Shown piece by piece: positions 45,077 through 53,858 of a DNA stretch of 64,000 bases. Made by a program: the position numbers and the translations under genes. The stretch lies in assembly GCA_913778205.1 (NCBI GenBank), contig CAJYUW010000052.1:1-64000 (forward strand), read 5' to 3'. The stretch is from an uncultured Curtobacterium sp. Lineage in GTDB: Bacteria > Actinomycetota > Actinomycetes > Actinomycetales > Microbacteriaceae. How positions within the stretch are numbered: the stretch's first letter is position 1; each line of letters begins with the position of its first letter. The notes below the pieces were generated by a model. It was not told the origin of the DNA. It did no database searches and saw only the letters and a program-made list of their open reading frames with translations.

Positions 45077-45811
45077 ATGAAGGCAGCACCCGAGGACCAG
45101 GTCATCCTCCTCGACGTCCAGCGACTCGACAACGACGTGACCCGCATCGAGCACCGGATCACCTCCCTGCGCAAGGGCGACCAGCTCACGGAACTCGGGA
45201 CGCGGGCCGCTGCGCTCCGCGCCGAACTCGCCGCGGCGACCGGGCTGGTGGAGGACGCGGAACGCGAACTCGCGCGGCTCGAGTCGGACACGGCGATCGC
45301 GCAGGCCCGGGTCGAGCGCGACACCACCCTGCTGCAGAACGTCGCGAACGCGAAGGACGCCGCGGGGCTGCAGAGCGAGCTCGACTCCCTGCAGCGGCGC
45401 ATCGGCGACCTCGAGACGAGCGAGCTCGAGGTGATGGAGCAGCTCGACGGCCTCCGGGCGCGCGTCGGCGACGTCGAGGCGCAGCTCGCCGAGGCCGACA
45501 CGGCTCGCGCGGGCCTCGTCGCGGAACGCGACGCGCAGATCGCCCGGCTGGAGTCCGACCGCGCCGCGGCCGTGCAGGCCCGCGCCGACGTCGCCGCGAA
45601 GGTCCCCGGCGAGTTGCTCGCGCTCTACGACCGGCAGCGCGCGCGGTACGGGTTCGGTGCGTCGCTCCTGCAGGGCGGCGTGTCCACGGCGTCCGGCGTG
45701 TCGCTGACGAACTCGGACCTGCAGACGATCCGGGCCGCTGCGCCCGACGACGTCGTGCTCTGCCCGGACAGCGACGCGATCCTCGTGCGGACGCCCGAGT
45801 CGGGGCTCTGA
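45077..45811 (+). CDS. Coiled-coil protein of the C4-type zinc ribbon family, zinc ligands lost
   Basis: 244 residues. Residues 10-175 form a long coiled coil (TRIEHRITSLRKGDQL, VEDAERELARLESD, AGLQSELDSLQRRIGDLE). In relatives such as Rv2229c the end is a CxxC...CPxC ribbon. Here the region reads STASGVSLTNSDLQTIRAAAPDDVVLCPDSDAILVRT, with only one of the four Cys kept, so zinc binding is unlikely. The fold outline (D-D-V-V-x-C-P-x-S-D-A-I-L-V-R) is still clear. ATG 45077 has AAGGAG. The gene is coupled to Nif3. The family's function is unknown. Confidence 0.85.
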   Translation: MKAAPEDQVILLDVQRLDNDVTRIEHRITSLRKGDQLTELGTRAAALRAELAAATGLVEDAERELARLESDTAIAQARVERDTTLLQNVANAKDAAGLQSELDSLQRRIGDLETSELEVMEQLDGLRARVGDVEAQLAEADTARAGLVAERDAQIARLESDRAAAVQARADVAAKVPGELLALYDRQRARYGFGASLLQGGVSTASGVSLTNSDLQTIRAAAPDDVVLCPDSDAILVRTPESGL

Positions 45812-45830
45812 TCCCGACCCGCTGACGGAC

Positions 45831-45874
45831 GGGAGACCCGGTTCCAGCTGGTACCGGGCCTCCCGTCCGTCAGC
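45831..45874. repeat. Dispersed palindrome, family A, between convergent zinc-ribbon gene and rnpB
   Basis: Arms GCTGACGGACGGGAG and CTCCCGTCCGTCAGC, with an inner pair CCCGGT/ACCGGG. It lies 20 bp after the stop on the plus strand and about 72 bp past the 3' end of rnpB on the minus strand, so it could terminate both. Confidence 0.8.
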
Positions 45875-45945
45875 GTGGGCGGCGGACGCCGCACGGGCCA
45901 CGCCCGCACCGTGCGGGCATCGCATCGCGTCGCGTCTGGTTGCTG

Positions 45946-46318
45946 GGGGCGAATGGGCCGGCCGTACGCCGGGTTCTGTCCCGCTCTCGCGGTGACGGCC
46001 ATCTCTCTCGGACCGACGTTGCCGTCGGCCTCCAGCGGTCTACCCGAGGACTCAGCGAGCAGCCTCGTCGTCCTCTGTCTGACCTTGCTCCGGGCGAGGT
46101 TTACCGAGCGGATCCGGTCACCCGGACCCCTGGTGGTCTCTTACACCACCGTTTCACCCTTACCGACGTCGCCGCCGGCGGTCTGCTTTCTGTGGCACTG
46201 TCTCGCGGATTGCTCCGGGTGGGTGTTACCCACCGCCCTGCTCTGTGGAGCCCGGACGTTCCTCGGCACTCCCGGGGGAGTGACGCGACCGTCTCACCGA
46301 CCCATTCGCTCCGACGAG
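45946..46318 (-). ncRNA. rnpB: RNase P RNA (class A)
   Basis: On the minus strand the 5' end GCGAATGGGTC pairs with GGCCCATTCGC at the 3' end to form P1. Conserved core parts are present: GAGGAACGTCCGGGCTC-like P3/P4 region (GAGGAACGTCCGGGCTCC), GGTAAGGGTGAAACGGTGG, GTAAACC and the 3' core ACAGAACCCGGCGTACG. These are diagnostic for bacterial type A RNase P RNA, which cleaves tRNA leaders. The ends are approximate (a few bases). It lies between the coiled-coil gene and ppgK. Confidence 0.95.
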
Positions 46319-46542
46319 TCTAGCGGTGACACGCGCCCTCGTCCGTCCCGGGGCGCCGTGCGATCCCGGTTCCCGAGGCCCCGGTTTCCCGAGTTTCCGA
46401 AATTGCGGCATCTCGCCGGGAATCGCGGCTACGCGTGGAACCTCGGCGGCCCCAGGCGGCAAGTCGTGGAACCTCACCGCCCGCTCGAACCGGCCGCGCA
46501 GCCCGTCCCCGTCCGCGACCTCGTCCGTGTTCTCGTGCGCCG

Positions 46543-47301
46543 CTACGACTGCGGGTTCGACCGCGCCGCGAGCGTGGCCGCACCGATGATGCCCGCGTTG
46601 TTCCGCAGTGTCGCCGGGATGATCGGCGCCTGCAGGTCGAGCAGCGGCAGGAACTCCTCGTGGTGCTTCGACACCCCGCCGCCCACGACGAAGAGCTCCG
46701 GGGAGAGCAGCGCCTCCAGCGTCGAGTAGTACTTCTGCAGCCGCTTCGCCCAGTGCTTCCACGACAGGTCGTCGCGCTCCTTGGCCGCGAACGAGGCCTT
46801 CGTCTCGGCGTCGTGCCCGTCGATCTCCAGGTGTCCGAGCTCCGAGTTCACGATCAGCACACCGTCGTTGATGAGCGCCGTGCCGATCCCGGTCCCCAGG
46901 GTCGTGACGACGACGAGGCCGTCCTTGCCCTTCGCCGCGCCGAACTGCTGCTCCGCGAAGCCGGCCGCGTCGGCGTCGTTCACGAAGTGGATCGACCGGC
47001 CGAGCTCCTTCTCGAAGAGTGCCTCTGCCTCGAAGCCGATCCACTTCTTCGACACGTTCGCGGCGGACATGGTCTTGCCGTCGCGGACGATCGCCGGGAA
47101 GCACACGCCGACCGGGACGTCCGCGTCGGCGGCGAGCTCCTCGACGATCGATTTCGCCACGGCGACGATGTCGTGCGGCTTGCCGCCCTCGGGGGTGGCC
47201 TTCTTGATCCGGTCGGTCGTGAGCTCCCCGGTGGAGACGTCGACGATCGCGCCCTTGATGCCCGTACCGCCGATGTCGACGCCGACTGCGAGGGTGGTCA
47301 T
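46543..47301 (-). CDS. ppgK: Polyphosphate glucokinase
   Basis: 252 residues. The ROK-kinase start VGVDIGGTGIKGAIVDVSTGEL, catalytic Asp in FVNDADAAGFAEQQFG, TTLGTGIGTALI and SELGHLEI, together with the PpgK-specific KDGLVVV and KYYSTLEALLSPELFVVGGGVSK, identify a strictly or mainly polyphosphate-dependent glucokinase. It makes glucose 6-phosphate from glucose with polyphosphate or ATP. ATG 47301 has a modest AAAGG. It lies 22 bp after map on the same strand. Confidence 0.94.
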   Translation of the reverse strand: MTTLAVGVDIGGTGIKGAIVDVSTGELTTDRIKKATPEGGKPHDIVAVAKSIVEELAADADVPVGVCFPAIVRDGKTMSAANVSKKWIGFEAEALFEKELGRSIHFVNDADAAGFAEQQFGAAKGKDGLVVVTTLGTGIGTALINDGVLIVNSELGHLEIDGHDAETKASFAAKERDDLSWKHWAKRLQKYYSTLEALLSPELFVVGGGVSKHHEEFLPLLDLQAPIIPATLRNNAGIIGAATLAARSNPQS

Positions 47302-47323
47302 GAGGAGCCTTTCGGTAGGGGTG

Positions 47324-48187
47324 TCAGGAGACGGTCAGGAGCTCGGCGCCGCGCTCGGTGACGACGAGCGTGTGCTCGAACTGCGCGGTCCACGACTTGT
47401 CACGGGTGGAGACGGTCCAGTCGTCGGACCAGATGTCCGCCTCGATCCCGCCGAGCGTGAGCATCGGTTCGATCGTGAACACCATGCCCTCCTCGATGAC
47501 CGTGTCGTAGTGCGGCGCGTCGTAGTGGGGGATGATCAGCCCGGAGTGGAACGTCCGTCCGACGCCGTGTCCCGTGTAGTCCCGGACGACGCCGTAGCCG
47601 AAGCGCTTCGCGTACGCCTCGATGGCCCGGCCGATGACGTTGACCTGCCGTCCGGGGGCGACGGCCTTGATGCCGCGGCGGAGCGCCTCCTCGGTGCGGG
47701 TCACGAGGTCCTGCACCTCCTGCGAGCCCTCGCCGACGATGAACGTGCGGTTCGTGTCGCCGTGCATCCCGTCCTTGTAGGCGGTGATGTCGATGTTGAC
47801 GAGGTCGCCGTCCTGCAGCACGGTGTCGTCCGGGATCCCGTGGCAGATGACCTCGTTCAGGCTGGAGCAGAGCGACTTCGGGTACCCGCGGTAGCCGAGC
47901 GTCGAGGGGTACGCGCCGTGGGCGACGAGGAAGTCGTGGCCGATCCGGTCGAGCTCGTCGGTCGTCACACCCGGGCGCATCGCCGCTCCCACGGCGTCGA
48001 TCGCCTGCGAGGCGATGCGCCCGGCGGTCCGGATGCGCTCGACCTCCTCGGCCGTGTAGGTGTCGCCGTGGCCGTGCTCGTCGGGCTCGGCGCGGCCGAC
48101 GTACTCAGGCCGCTCGATGTCCTTCGGGACGGGTCGCTGCGGGGAGATCCGGCCGGCGGTCAGGTGTCCGTGTGCGTCCCGGGGCAT
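47324..48187 (-). CDS. map: Methionine aminopeptidase, type I
   Basis: 287 residues. The pita-bread fold shows CHGIPDD, metal ligands in DITAYKDGMHGDTNRTF, GHGVGRTFHSG, IEPMLT and the final FEHTLVVT. A ~40-residue N-terminal extension with SPQRPVPKDIERPEYVG is typical of actinobacterial MapB-like enzymes and carries the proline-rich arm. It removes the first Met from nascent proteins. ATG 48187 follows TAGAGT by seven bases, so the message looks leaderless. Confidence 0.95.
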   Translation of the reverse strand: MPRDAHGHLTAGRISPQRPVPKDIERPEYVGRAEPDEHGHGDTYTAEEVERIRTAGRIASQAIDAVGAAMRPGVTTDELDRIGHDFLVAHGAYPSTLGYRGYPKSLCSSLNEVICHGIPDDTVLQDGDLVNIDITAYKDGMHGDTNRTFIVGEGSQEVQDLVTRTEEALRRGIKAVAPGRQVNVIGRAIEAYAKRFGYGVVRDYTGHGVGRTFHSGLIIPHYDAPHYDTVIEEGMVFTIEPMLTLGGIEADIWSDDWTVSTRDKSWTAQFEHTLVVTERGAELLTVS

Positions 48188-48194
48188 GCCGACC

Positions 48195-48200
48195 ACTCTA
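48195..48200 (-). promoter_or_regulatory. -10 hexamer of map (leaderless)
   Basis: TAGAGT on the minus strand lies seven bases before the ATG at 48187. Confidence 0.6.
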
Positions 48201-48276
48201 TCCGGGCGCGTGCGGCGTGCGGCGCGCGGGCACTGCGCGTGCGTACGGTGTCCGACTACGGCGCCTGCCGGCCCCG

Positions 48277-48378
48277 CGGAAACGACACCGACGCACGGAC
48301 GCGGTGCGTCCTTGCCGCGAAGGCGACAGATCCGCGCCCCGCTCACGCACCGAACTGTCGCTCTCGTGAAAGCGACAC
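48277..48378. repeat. Family B palindromes between map and the SPOR-like gene
   Basis: A full copy CTGTCGC-n10-GCGACAC lies at 48355-48378. Half copies (GGAAACGACAC near 48279, CGCGAAGGCGACAG near 48317-48330) precede it, so two or three units sit in tandem as at 7801-7859. Confidence 0.7.
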
Positions 48379-48444
48379 CGCCGCCGCGCGGCCGCGCCTC
48401 CGCCTGCGCCCCGCCGCGCCCGCACCACGCGCACCCGCCGTGGG

Positions 48445-48450
48445 TACGGT
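48445..48450 (+). promoter_or_regulatory. -10 hexamer of the SPOR-like gene (leaderless)
   Basis: TACGGT lies six bases before ATG 48457. Confidence 0.6.
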
Positions 48451-48456
48451 GGCGAC

Positions 48457-48633
48457 ATGAGCGACGAACGCATCGAGTCCCAGTGGTGGTTCAACGAGAA
48501 GACGCACGAGGTCGAGCAGGGCCCGCAGTCCCCGCAGCGCGACCGCATCGGCCCGTTCGACACCCGCGAGGAGGCGCAACACGCCCTCGACCGCATCAAG
48601 GCCAACAACGAGCGCTGGGACGACGAAGACTGA
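48457..48633 (+). CDS. Small SPOR-like conserved actinobacterial protein (58 aa)
   Basis: The 58-residue protein reads MSDERIESQWWFNEKTHEV, then EQGPQSPQRDRIGPFDTREEAQHALDRI and ends NERWDDED. A WWFN/WWYN start, a GP-x-R-x-GPF/Y-x-TREEA core and a W-x-E/D-rich end match, from memory, small SPOR-type proteins found beside glutamine synthetase and map genes in actinobacteria. The function is unknown. The frame, leaderless -10 and position 51 bp before glnA2 support a real gene. Confidence 0.85.
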   Translation: MSDERIESQWWFNEKTHEVEQGPQSPQRDRIGPFDTREEAQHALDRIKANNERWDDED

Positions 48634-48645
48634 CCCGGGAACCAA

Positions 48646-48651
48646 TAGGCT
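48646..48651 (+). promoter_or_regulatory. Possible -10 of the second glutamine synthetase gene
   Basis: TAGGCT lies 34 bases before ATG 48685. Unlike the leaderless genes, a Shine-Dalgarno GAAAGGG follows, so a short leader is expected. No GlnR-like double site is seen here. Confidence 0.4.
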
Positions 48652-48684
48652 GATCACCCCAGCTGCACCACGGAAAGGGCGTCA

Positions 48685-50022
48685 ATGGACAAGCAGACGG
48701 ACTTCGTGCTCCGCACCATCGAGGAGCGCGGCATCAAGTTCATCCGACTCTGGTTCACGGACGTCATCGGGACGCTGAAGTCGGTCGCGATCGCGCCCGC
48801 CGAGGTCGAGGGCGCCTTCGCCGAGGGCATCGGCTTCGACGGCTCCGCGATCGAAGGCCTGACCCGCAGCTACGAGGCCGACGTCCTCGCGCACCCGGAC
48901 CCCTCGACGTTCCAGATCCTCCCGTGGCGTGGCGAGATCGACCCCACGGCGCGGATGTTCTGCGACATCACGACGCCGGACGGCCAGCCCGCCGTCGCCG
49001 ACCCGCGCAACGTCCTGAAGCGCACGCTGGCGAAGGCGAGCGAGCGTGGCTTCACGTTCTACACGCACCCGGAGATCGAGTTCTACCTGCTGAAGAGCCG
49101 CGACTGGAAGGACGGCGGCCCGCAGCCCGTCGACCGTGCCGGCTACTTCGACAACGTCCCGGGTGGCAGCGCGCACGACTTCCGCCGCCGCTCGGTCCGC
49201 ATGCTCGAGGACCTCGGCATCTCGGTGGAGTTCTCCCACCACGAGGCCGGCCCCGGCCAGAACGAGATCGACCTCCGCTACGCCGACGCCCTCACGATGG
49301 CGGACAACATCATGACGTTCCGCACGGTCGTGAAGGAGGTGGCGATCGAGCAGGGCGTCTACGCGACGTTCATGCCGAAGCCGCTGTCCGGGCAGCCCGG
49401 TTCCGGCATGCACACGCACGTCTCGCTGTTCGAGGGCGACCAGAACGCGTTCTACGAGGCCGGCGGGCAGTACCAGCTCTCCGACACCGCCAAGCACTTC
49501 ATCGCCGGTGTGCTCAAGCACGCACCGGAGATCACCGCGGTCACGAACCAGTTCGTGAACTCCTACAAGCGGCTCTGGGGCGGCGACGAGGCCCCGTCCT
49601 TCGTCACGTGGGGCCACAACAACCGCTCGGCCCTGGTCCGCGTCCCGCTGTACAAGCCGAACAAGGGCCAGTCCGCCCGCGTCGAGTACCGCGGCATCGA
49701 CTCGGCCGCGAACCCGTACCTGGCGTACTCGCTGCTCCTCGCCGCCGGCCTCAAGGGCATCGACGAGGGCTACGAGCTCCCCGCCGAGGCCGAGGACAAC
49801 GTCTGGAGCCTGTCCGACTCGGAGCGTCGGGCGCTCGGCTACAAGCAGCTCCCGGCGAGCCTCGACCACGCGCTCGGCCTCATGGAGGACTCCGAGCTGG
49901 TCGCGGAGACCCTCGGCGAGCAGGTCTTCAACTTCGTGCTGCTCAACAAGCGGCAGGAGTGGAAGGCGTACCGCGACCAGGTCACGCCGTTCGAGCTCGA
50001 CACGAACCTCGGCGCGCTCTAG
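48685..50022 (+). CDS. glnA2: Glutamine synthetase-family enzyme GlnA2
   Basis: 445 residues with the type I fold: RLWFTDVIGTLKSVAI, FDGSAIEGLTRSYEADVLAHPD, PEIEFYLL, GPGQNEID, KPLSGQPGSGMHTHVSL and NRSALVRVP. The adenylylation loop reads EDNVWSLSDSERRALG, so the Tyr that GlnE modifies in GlnA1 is absent. Actinobacterial GlnA2 proteins are of this type and some act on polyamines or are dispensable synthetases, so glutamine synthesis is likely but not certain. It is 10 bp upstream of glnE and has GAAAGGG before ATG 48685. Confidence 0.9.
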   Translation: MDKQTDFVLRTIEERGIKFIRLWFTDVIGTLKSVAIAPAEVEGAFAEGIGFDGSAIEGLTRSYEADVLAHPDPSTFQILPWRGEIDPTARMFCDITTPDGQPAVADPRNVLKRTLAKASERGFTFYTHPEIEFYLLKSRDWKDGGPQPVDRAGYFDNVPGGSAHDFRRRSVRMLEDLGISVEFSHHEAGPGQNEIDLRYADALTMADNIMTFRTVVKEVAIEQGVYATFMPKPLSGQPGSGMHTHVSLFEGDQNAFYEAGGQYQLSDTAKHFIAGVLKHAPEITAVTNQFVNSYKRLWGGDEAPSFVTWGHNNRSALVRVPLYKPNKGQSARVEYRGIDSAANPYLAYSLLLAAGLKGIDEGYELPAEAEDNVWSLSDSERRALGYKQLPASLDHALGLMEDSELVAETLGEQVFNFVLLNKRQEWKAYRDQVTPFELDTNLGAL

Positions 50023-50032
50023 TACTGCGCGC

Positions 50033-53000
50033 ATGACCGGTCGGACGAAGACGTCACGGTCCGAGCTCGCCCGGCTCGGCTTCGCCGAGCTCTCGGAGAG
50101 CCTCGAGCGGATCGCCGGCCTGGAGGCGCGGCTCGGCTCCGTCCTGCCCCAGGCCGGGAACGGGTCTGCCGCCGTCGGCGGCGGGGCCGACGCACCGGGT
50201 GCGTCCGGCGCGGGGCGGCAGGTCCTGCCCGGCTTCGAGCCCGCCGTCGTGTGGGGCGCGACGGCCGACCCCGACGGCGCGCTCCGCCTCCTCGAACGCC
50301 TGTCCGAGCGTGCGCCCGACGAGCTCGCCGCGGTCCTGGCCGACGGCGCCGCGGCCGCGCGACTGGTCCGGCTGCTCGGCGCCTCGGTCGGCCTCGGCGA
50401 GTTCCTGCACCGTCGTCCCGCAGAACTCGCGCTCCTGCTCGACCCCGTGACGCCGCCGTGGTCGCAGGACGCCTACACGGCATCGCTCCGGGACGCGGTC
50501 GACGGCTCGACCGGAGAGGACGCCCGGCTCCGACTCCGGGTCCGCTACCGGCGGCACCTCGCCCACATCGCCCTCTTCGACGTGCTGCACGACGCGCCGA
50601 CCGAGGCGTTCCCCGCCGTCGCCGCGGGACTGGCGGACCTGGCCGGTGCGGCACTCGAGGTCGCCGTGGACGTCGCTCGCCGCGAGGTCCCGTTCCCCGC
50701 CGCGGACGTCGACGCGACCCCGCTGGCCGTCATCGCGATGGGCAAGGCCGGCGCGCGGGAGCTCAACTACGTCAGTGACGTCGACGTGATCTTCGTGACC
50801 GAGCCGACCCGTGACGAGGACACCGACACGGGCGTCGGCACCGACCGCGCCGTGCTCATCGCGACCCGACTGGCCGTGGCGGCGACGCACGTGATCACCG
50901 ACCTCGCGGCCGAGCCGGCGCTGTGGGAGGTCGACGCGAACCTCCGGCCGGAGGGCAAGGACGGCGCACTCGTGCGCACGCTCGACTCCCACGTGGCGTA
51001 CTACCAGCGCTGGGCGAAGGAGTGGGAGTTCCAGGCGCTGCTCAAGGCCCGCCCGATCGCCGGCTCCGCCCCGCTCGGGAAGCGGTACGCCGACGCCGTC
51101 GCCCCGTTCGTGTGGAACTCCGCCACGCGGCCGGGCTTCGTGGAGTCGGTCCAGCGGATGCGGGAACGGGTCACCGAGCACATCCCGGACGCCGAGGTCG
51201 ACCGGCAGCTCAAGCTCGGCCCCGGCGGCCTGCGCGACGTCGAGTTCACGGTGCAGCTGCTGCAGCTCGTGCACGGGCGGGACGACGAGAGCGTCCGGGT
51301 GCGCTCGACGCTCGAGGCCATGGACGCCCTGACCGCGGCCGGGTACGTCGGCCGACCGGAGGCCGCACGCTTCGGTCCGGACTACGCGCTCCTCCGTGTG
51401 CTCGAGCACCGCATCCAGCTCCGTCGGCTGCAGCGCACCCACCTCATGCCCTCGGACGAGGAGGAACTGCGCGTGCTGGCCCGGTCGAGCGGTCTCGCCA
51501 CCTCGGCGTCGGCGCTCGAGGCCCGGTGGCGTTCGGTCAAGCTCGAGGTGCGCGGGCTGCACGAGCGGCTGTTCTACCGACCGCTGCTGTCCGCGGTGGC
51601 GGCGACCGACGGTGACATCGTGCTCACGAGCGACCAGGCGGTGGTGCGTCTCGGGGCGATCGGGTTCGCGGACCCGGCCGGCGCGCTCGGTCACATCCGG
51701 GCGCTCACCCAGGGCACGAGTCGTCGCGCGACGATCCAGCGCAACCTCCTGCCGGTCCTGCTCCGGTGGATGGCGGAGGGGCCGGCGCCGGACCGCGCGC
51801 TGCTGGCCTTCCGGCGACTCAGCGACACGCTGGGGGAGTCGAGCTGGTTCCTCCGCATGCTCCGGGACTCGTCCGGCGCCGCGCACTCGCTCACCACGGT
51901 GCTGTCCGAGTCGGCGTTCCTGTCCGGGCTGCTGGAGCGGTTCCCCGAGGCCGTCGCCTGGCTCGACGAACCCGAGTCCCTGCTGCGACCCCGGCCGATC
52001 GAGTCGCTCCTCGCCGAGATGACGGCGACCACCGCCCGACACGGGGACGACGTGGACGGTTCGGCCGCGCTCGTCCGGTCCGCCCGACGCCGTGAGACGC
52101 TCCGGCTCGGCATGGCAGCGGTGCTCGGCTGGCTCGACGTCGACGCGCTCGGACCGGCGCTCACCGACGTCACCGAGGCCACGCTCGCCGGTGCGCTGAC
52201 GTTGGCCCGTCGGAACGCCCCGGACGGCCTCGAGTTCGGCATCGTCGCGATGGGGCGCTACGGCGGACGCGAGCTCGGGTTCGGATCGGACGCCGACGTC
52301 CTGTACGTGTACCGGGCCGCGGAGGGCACCGAGCCCGAGGTGGCCTCGCGTGCGGCACAGACCATCGTCCGGGAACTCGGACGACTCACCGAGGACGCGA
52401 TCCACCCGTTCGAACTCGACGTGGACCTCCGGCCCGAGGGGAAGAACGGCCCGCTCGTCCGCACGCTCGACTCCTACGCGGCCTACTACGCACGCTGGTC
52501 GCTCACGTGGGAGGCGCAGGCGCTGCTCCGGGCACGAGGCGCGGTCGGCGATGCGTCACTCCTGCGTGACTTCGAGCACCTCGCCGACCGCACCCGGTAC
52601 CCGGAGCGCATCGACGACCACGCGGTGCGCGAGGTCCGACGCATCAAGGCCCGCGTCGAGTCCGAGCGGCTCCCGCGCGGCGCGGACCCGGCACGGCACC
52701 TCAAGCTCGGCCGCGGCTCGTTGAGCGACGTGGAGTGGTTCGTCCAGCTCCTCCAGCTCCAGCACGCCCTGACCGTCCCCGGGCTCCGCACGACGTCGAC
52801 CCTCGAGGCGTTGGCCGCGGCGACCGGGGCCGGCCTGGTCGAGCCGGAGGACGCCGAACGGCTCGGAGCGGCGTGGCGGTTCGCCAGCCGGGCTCGGAGC
52901 GCCCTCGTCCTGTGGTCGGGGAAGACCACCGACGTGCTGCCCGTCGACCGGATCCAGCTCGAGGGCATGGCCCGGTTGATGGAGTACCCGCCGGGGTCCG

Positions 53001-53080
53001 CCACGCGGCTCGAGGAGGACTACCTCGGCGTCACCCGGCGTGCGCGCCAGGTGTTCGAGCGCAGGTTCTACGGCGCCTGA
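50033..53080 (+). CDS. glnE: Glutamine synthetase adenylyltransferase/deadenylase
   Basis: 1015 residues with two copies of the nucleotidyltransferase-plus-helical module. The N-terminal (deadenylase) site is MGKAGARELNYVSDVDVIFV; the C-terminal (adenylyltransferase) site is MGRYGGRELGFGSDADVLYVY. Each is followed by LRPEGK and later by KLGPGGLRDVEF or KLGRGSLSDVEWFVQLLQLQH. It adds or removes AMP at the Tyr in GlnA1 (58674-60098) according to nitrogen state. A ~25-residue Gly/Ala insertion near residue 45 is unusual. ATG 50033 lies 10 bp after GlnA2. Confidence 0.96.
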   Translation: MTGRTKTSRSELARLGFAELSESLERIAGLEARLGSVLPQAGNGSAAVGGGADAPGASGAGRQVLPGFEPAVVWGATADPDGALRLLERLSERAPDELAAVLADGAAAARLVRLLGASVGLGEFLHRRPAELALLLDPVTPPWSQDAYTASLRDAVDGSTGEDARLRLRVRYRRHLAHIALFDVLHDAPTEAFPAVAAGLADLAGAALEVAVDVARREVPFPAADVDATPLAVIAMGKAGARELNYVSDVDVIFVTEPTRDEDTDTGVGTDRAVLIATRLAVAATHVITDLAAEPALWEVDANLRPEGKDGALVRTLDSHVAYYQRWAKEWEFQALLKARPIAGSAPLGKRYADAVAPFVWNSATRPGFVESVQRMRERVTEHIPDAEVDRQLKLGPGGLRDVEFTVQLLQLVHGRDDESVRVRSTLEAMDALTAAGYVGRPEAARFGPDYALLRVLEHRIQLRRLQRTHLMPSDEEELRVLARSSGLATSASALEARWRSVKLEVRGLHERLFYRPLLSAVAATDGDIVLTSDQAVVRLGAIGFADPAGALGHIRALTQGTSRRATIQRNLLPVLLRWMAEGPAPDRALLAFRRLSDTLGESSWFLRMLRDSSGAAHSLTTVLSESAFLSGLLERFPEAVAWLDEPESLLRPRPIESLLAEMTATTARHGDDVDGSAALVRSARRRETLRLGMAAVLGWLDVDALGPALTDVTEATLAGALTLARRNAPDGLEFGIVAMGRYGGRELGFGSDADVLYVYRAAEGTEPEVASRAAQTIVRELGRLTEDAIHPFELDVDLRPEGKNGPLVRTLDSYAAYYARWSLTWEAQALLRARGAVGDASLLRDFEHLADRTRYPERIDDHAVREVRRIKARVESERLPRGADPARHLKLGRGSLSDVEWFVQLLQLQHALTVPGLRTTSTLEALAAATGAGLVEPEDAERLGAAWRFASRARSALVLWSGKTTDVLPVDRIQLEGMARLMEYPPGSATRLEEDYLGVTRRARQVFERRFYGA

Positions 53081-53215
53081 CCGACGCTGCACCGCCCGCT
53101 GCGGCCCCGCGCGCGCCCCGCGTGCGACGGCCGTGCGACGCCGCGCAGCGGGGCGCGAACGGGCACCGGACACCGGATGCGGGAGCGCCGACCATGCTGT
53201 CCAGCATGCAGCCGC

Positions 53216-53260
53216 CGGACGGGAGGCCCGGGGCGGACCCGCACCGCGCCTCCCGTCCGT
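53216..53260. repeat. Dispersed palindrome, family A, after glnE
   Basis: Arms GGACGGGAGGC (53217-53227) and GCCTCCCGTCC (53248-53258). It lies 136 bp past the glnE stop. Confidence 0.7.
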
Positions 53261-53713
53261 CCGTACGTCGTGTCCGGCGCGACGCCACCGTCGCCCGCGG
53301 CCACCCCGTCGCCCGCGGCCACCCCGACGCCGCCGTCACCCACGACCACCCCGACGCCCTCGCGACACGCCCGGACCGACGGCTCGAGGCCGAAGGTGAC
53401 AAGCCGTCGAAGGTGAATTCCGTGTGTCCGGAACCGTCCCCCGAAGCTGAGAGCGGTGTACCCCGCGACTGGGACCGCTCCCAGCGTCGCGCGGTCTCGT
53501 TCCCGTGCGCAGCTCCACATCCGACGCGGCGATGCTCCGACGTCCGCGGGAGTTGTGGACAGCCCACTGATCTGGGGTTTCCGTCGACACGCGTCCGGGC
53601 GGTCCGACCGGTCTCGCTCCTGCCACCCGTCGCGCTCGTCGTCTGAGCGGTCCGCCGGACTGCTGTCAGCACTCGGGGGGACACTGACCGTGCGCTGTGT
53701 GGGGGACCAGGCT

Positions 53714-53772
53714 GTACCCCGTAACACGTTCGAAATGCCCCCGCACGGGGGTCGTGTTGCGCGGGGCGTCAC
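53714..53772 (+). promoter_or_regulatory. Long stem-loop in the leader of the exopolysaccharide operon
   Basis: CCCCGTAACACG pairs with CGTGTTGCGCGGGG, closing an inner stem GCCCCC-n-GGGGG around GCAC. The element spans about 55 bases and lies ~87 bases before ATG 53859. It may be an attenuator, a regulatory RNA or protein site. It does not match the conserved parts of the c-di-GMP riboswitches I know. Confidence 0.45.
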
Positions 53773-53858
53773 GTTTCTGCATCAATGGCTCCACCCGAAC
53801 CGACCACTGGTTCCTCGATGAAGCGGAATCCCCACCTCGAACGTTGAAGCAGGGATCG

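Larger units (their letters stand above)
53081..53858. other. Long gap: family A palindrome and a structured leader
   Basis: No gene is recognised in 778 bases. A family A palindrome (arms GGACGGGAGGC/GCCTCCCGTCC) is at 53216-53260. From about 53400 the GC content drops (GAATTC, TGGGGTTTCC) compared with the rest of the window. A long hairpin region at 53716-53768 (see the separate entry) precedes the glycosyltransferase start. Short open frames here have no family match and look fortuitous. Confidence 0.6.

Noticed and set aside
48355-48378. Terminator of map or of the SPOR-like gene
   Set aside because: It lies upstream of both genes (divergent start regions), so it cannot end either transcript; it is a family B repeat.
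53456-53821. A 121-residue open frame in the leader of the GT2 operon
   Set aside because: Composition is arbitrary, it has no start signal of the kind seen elsewhere, and it runs through the stem-loop region.
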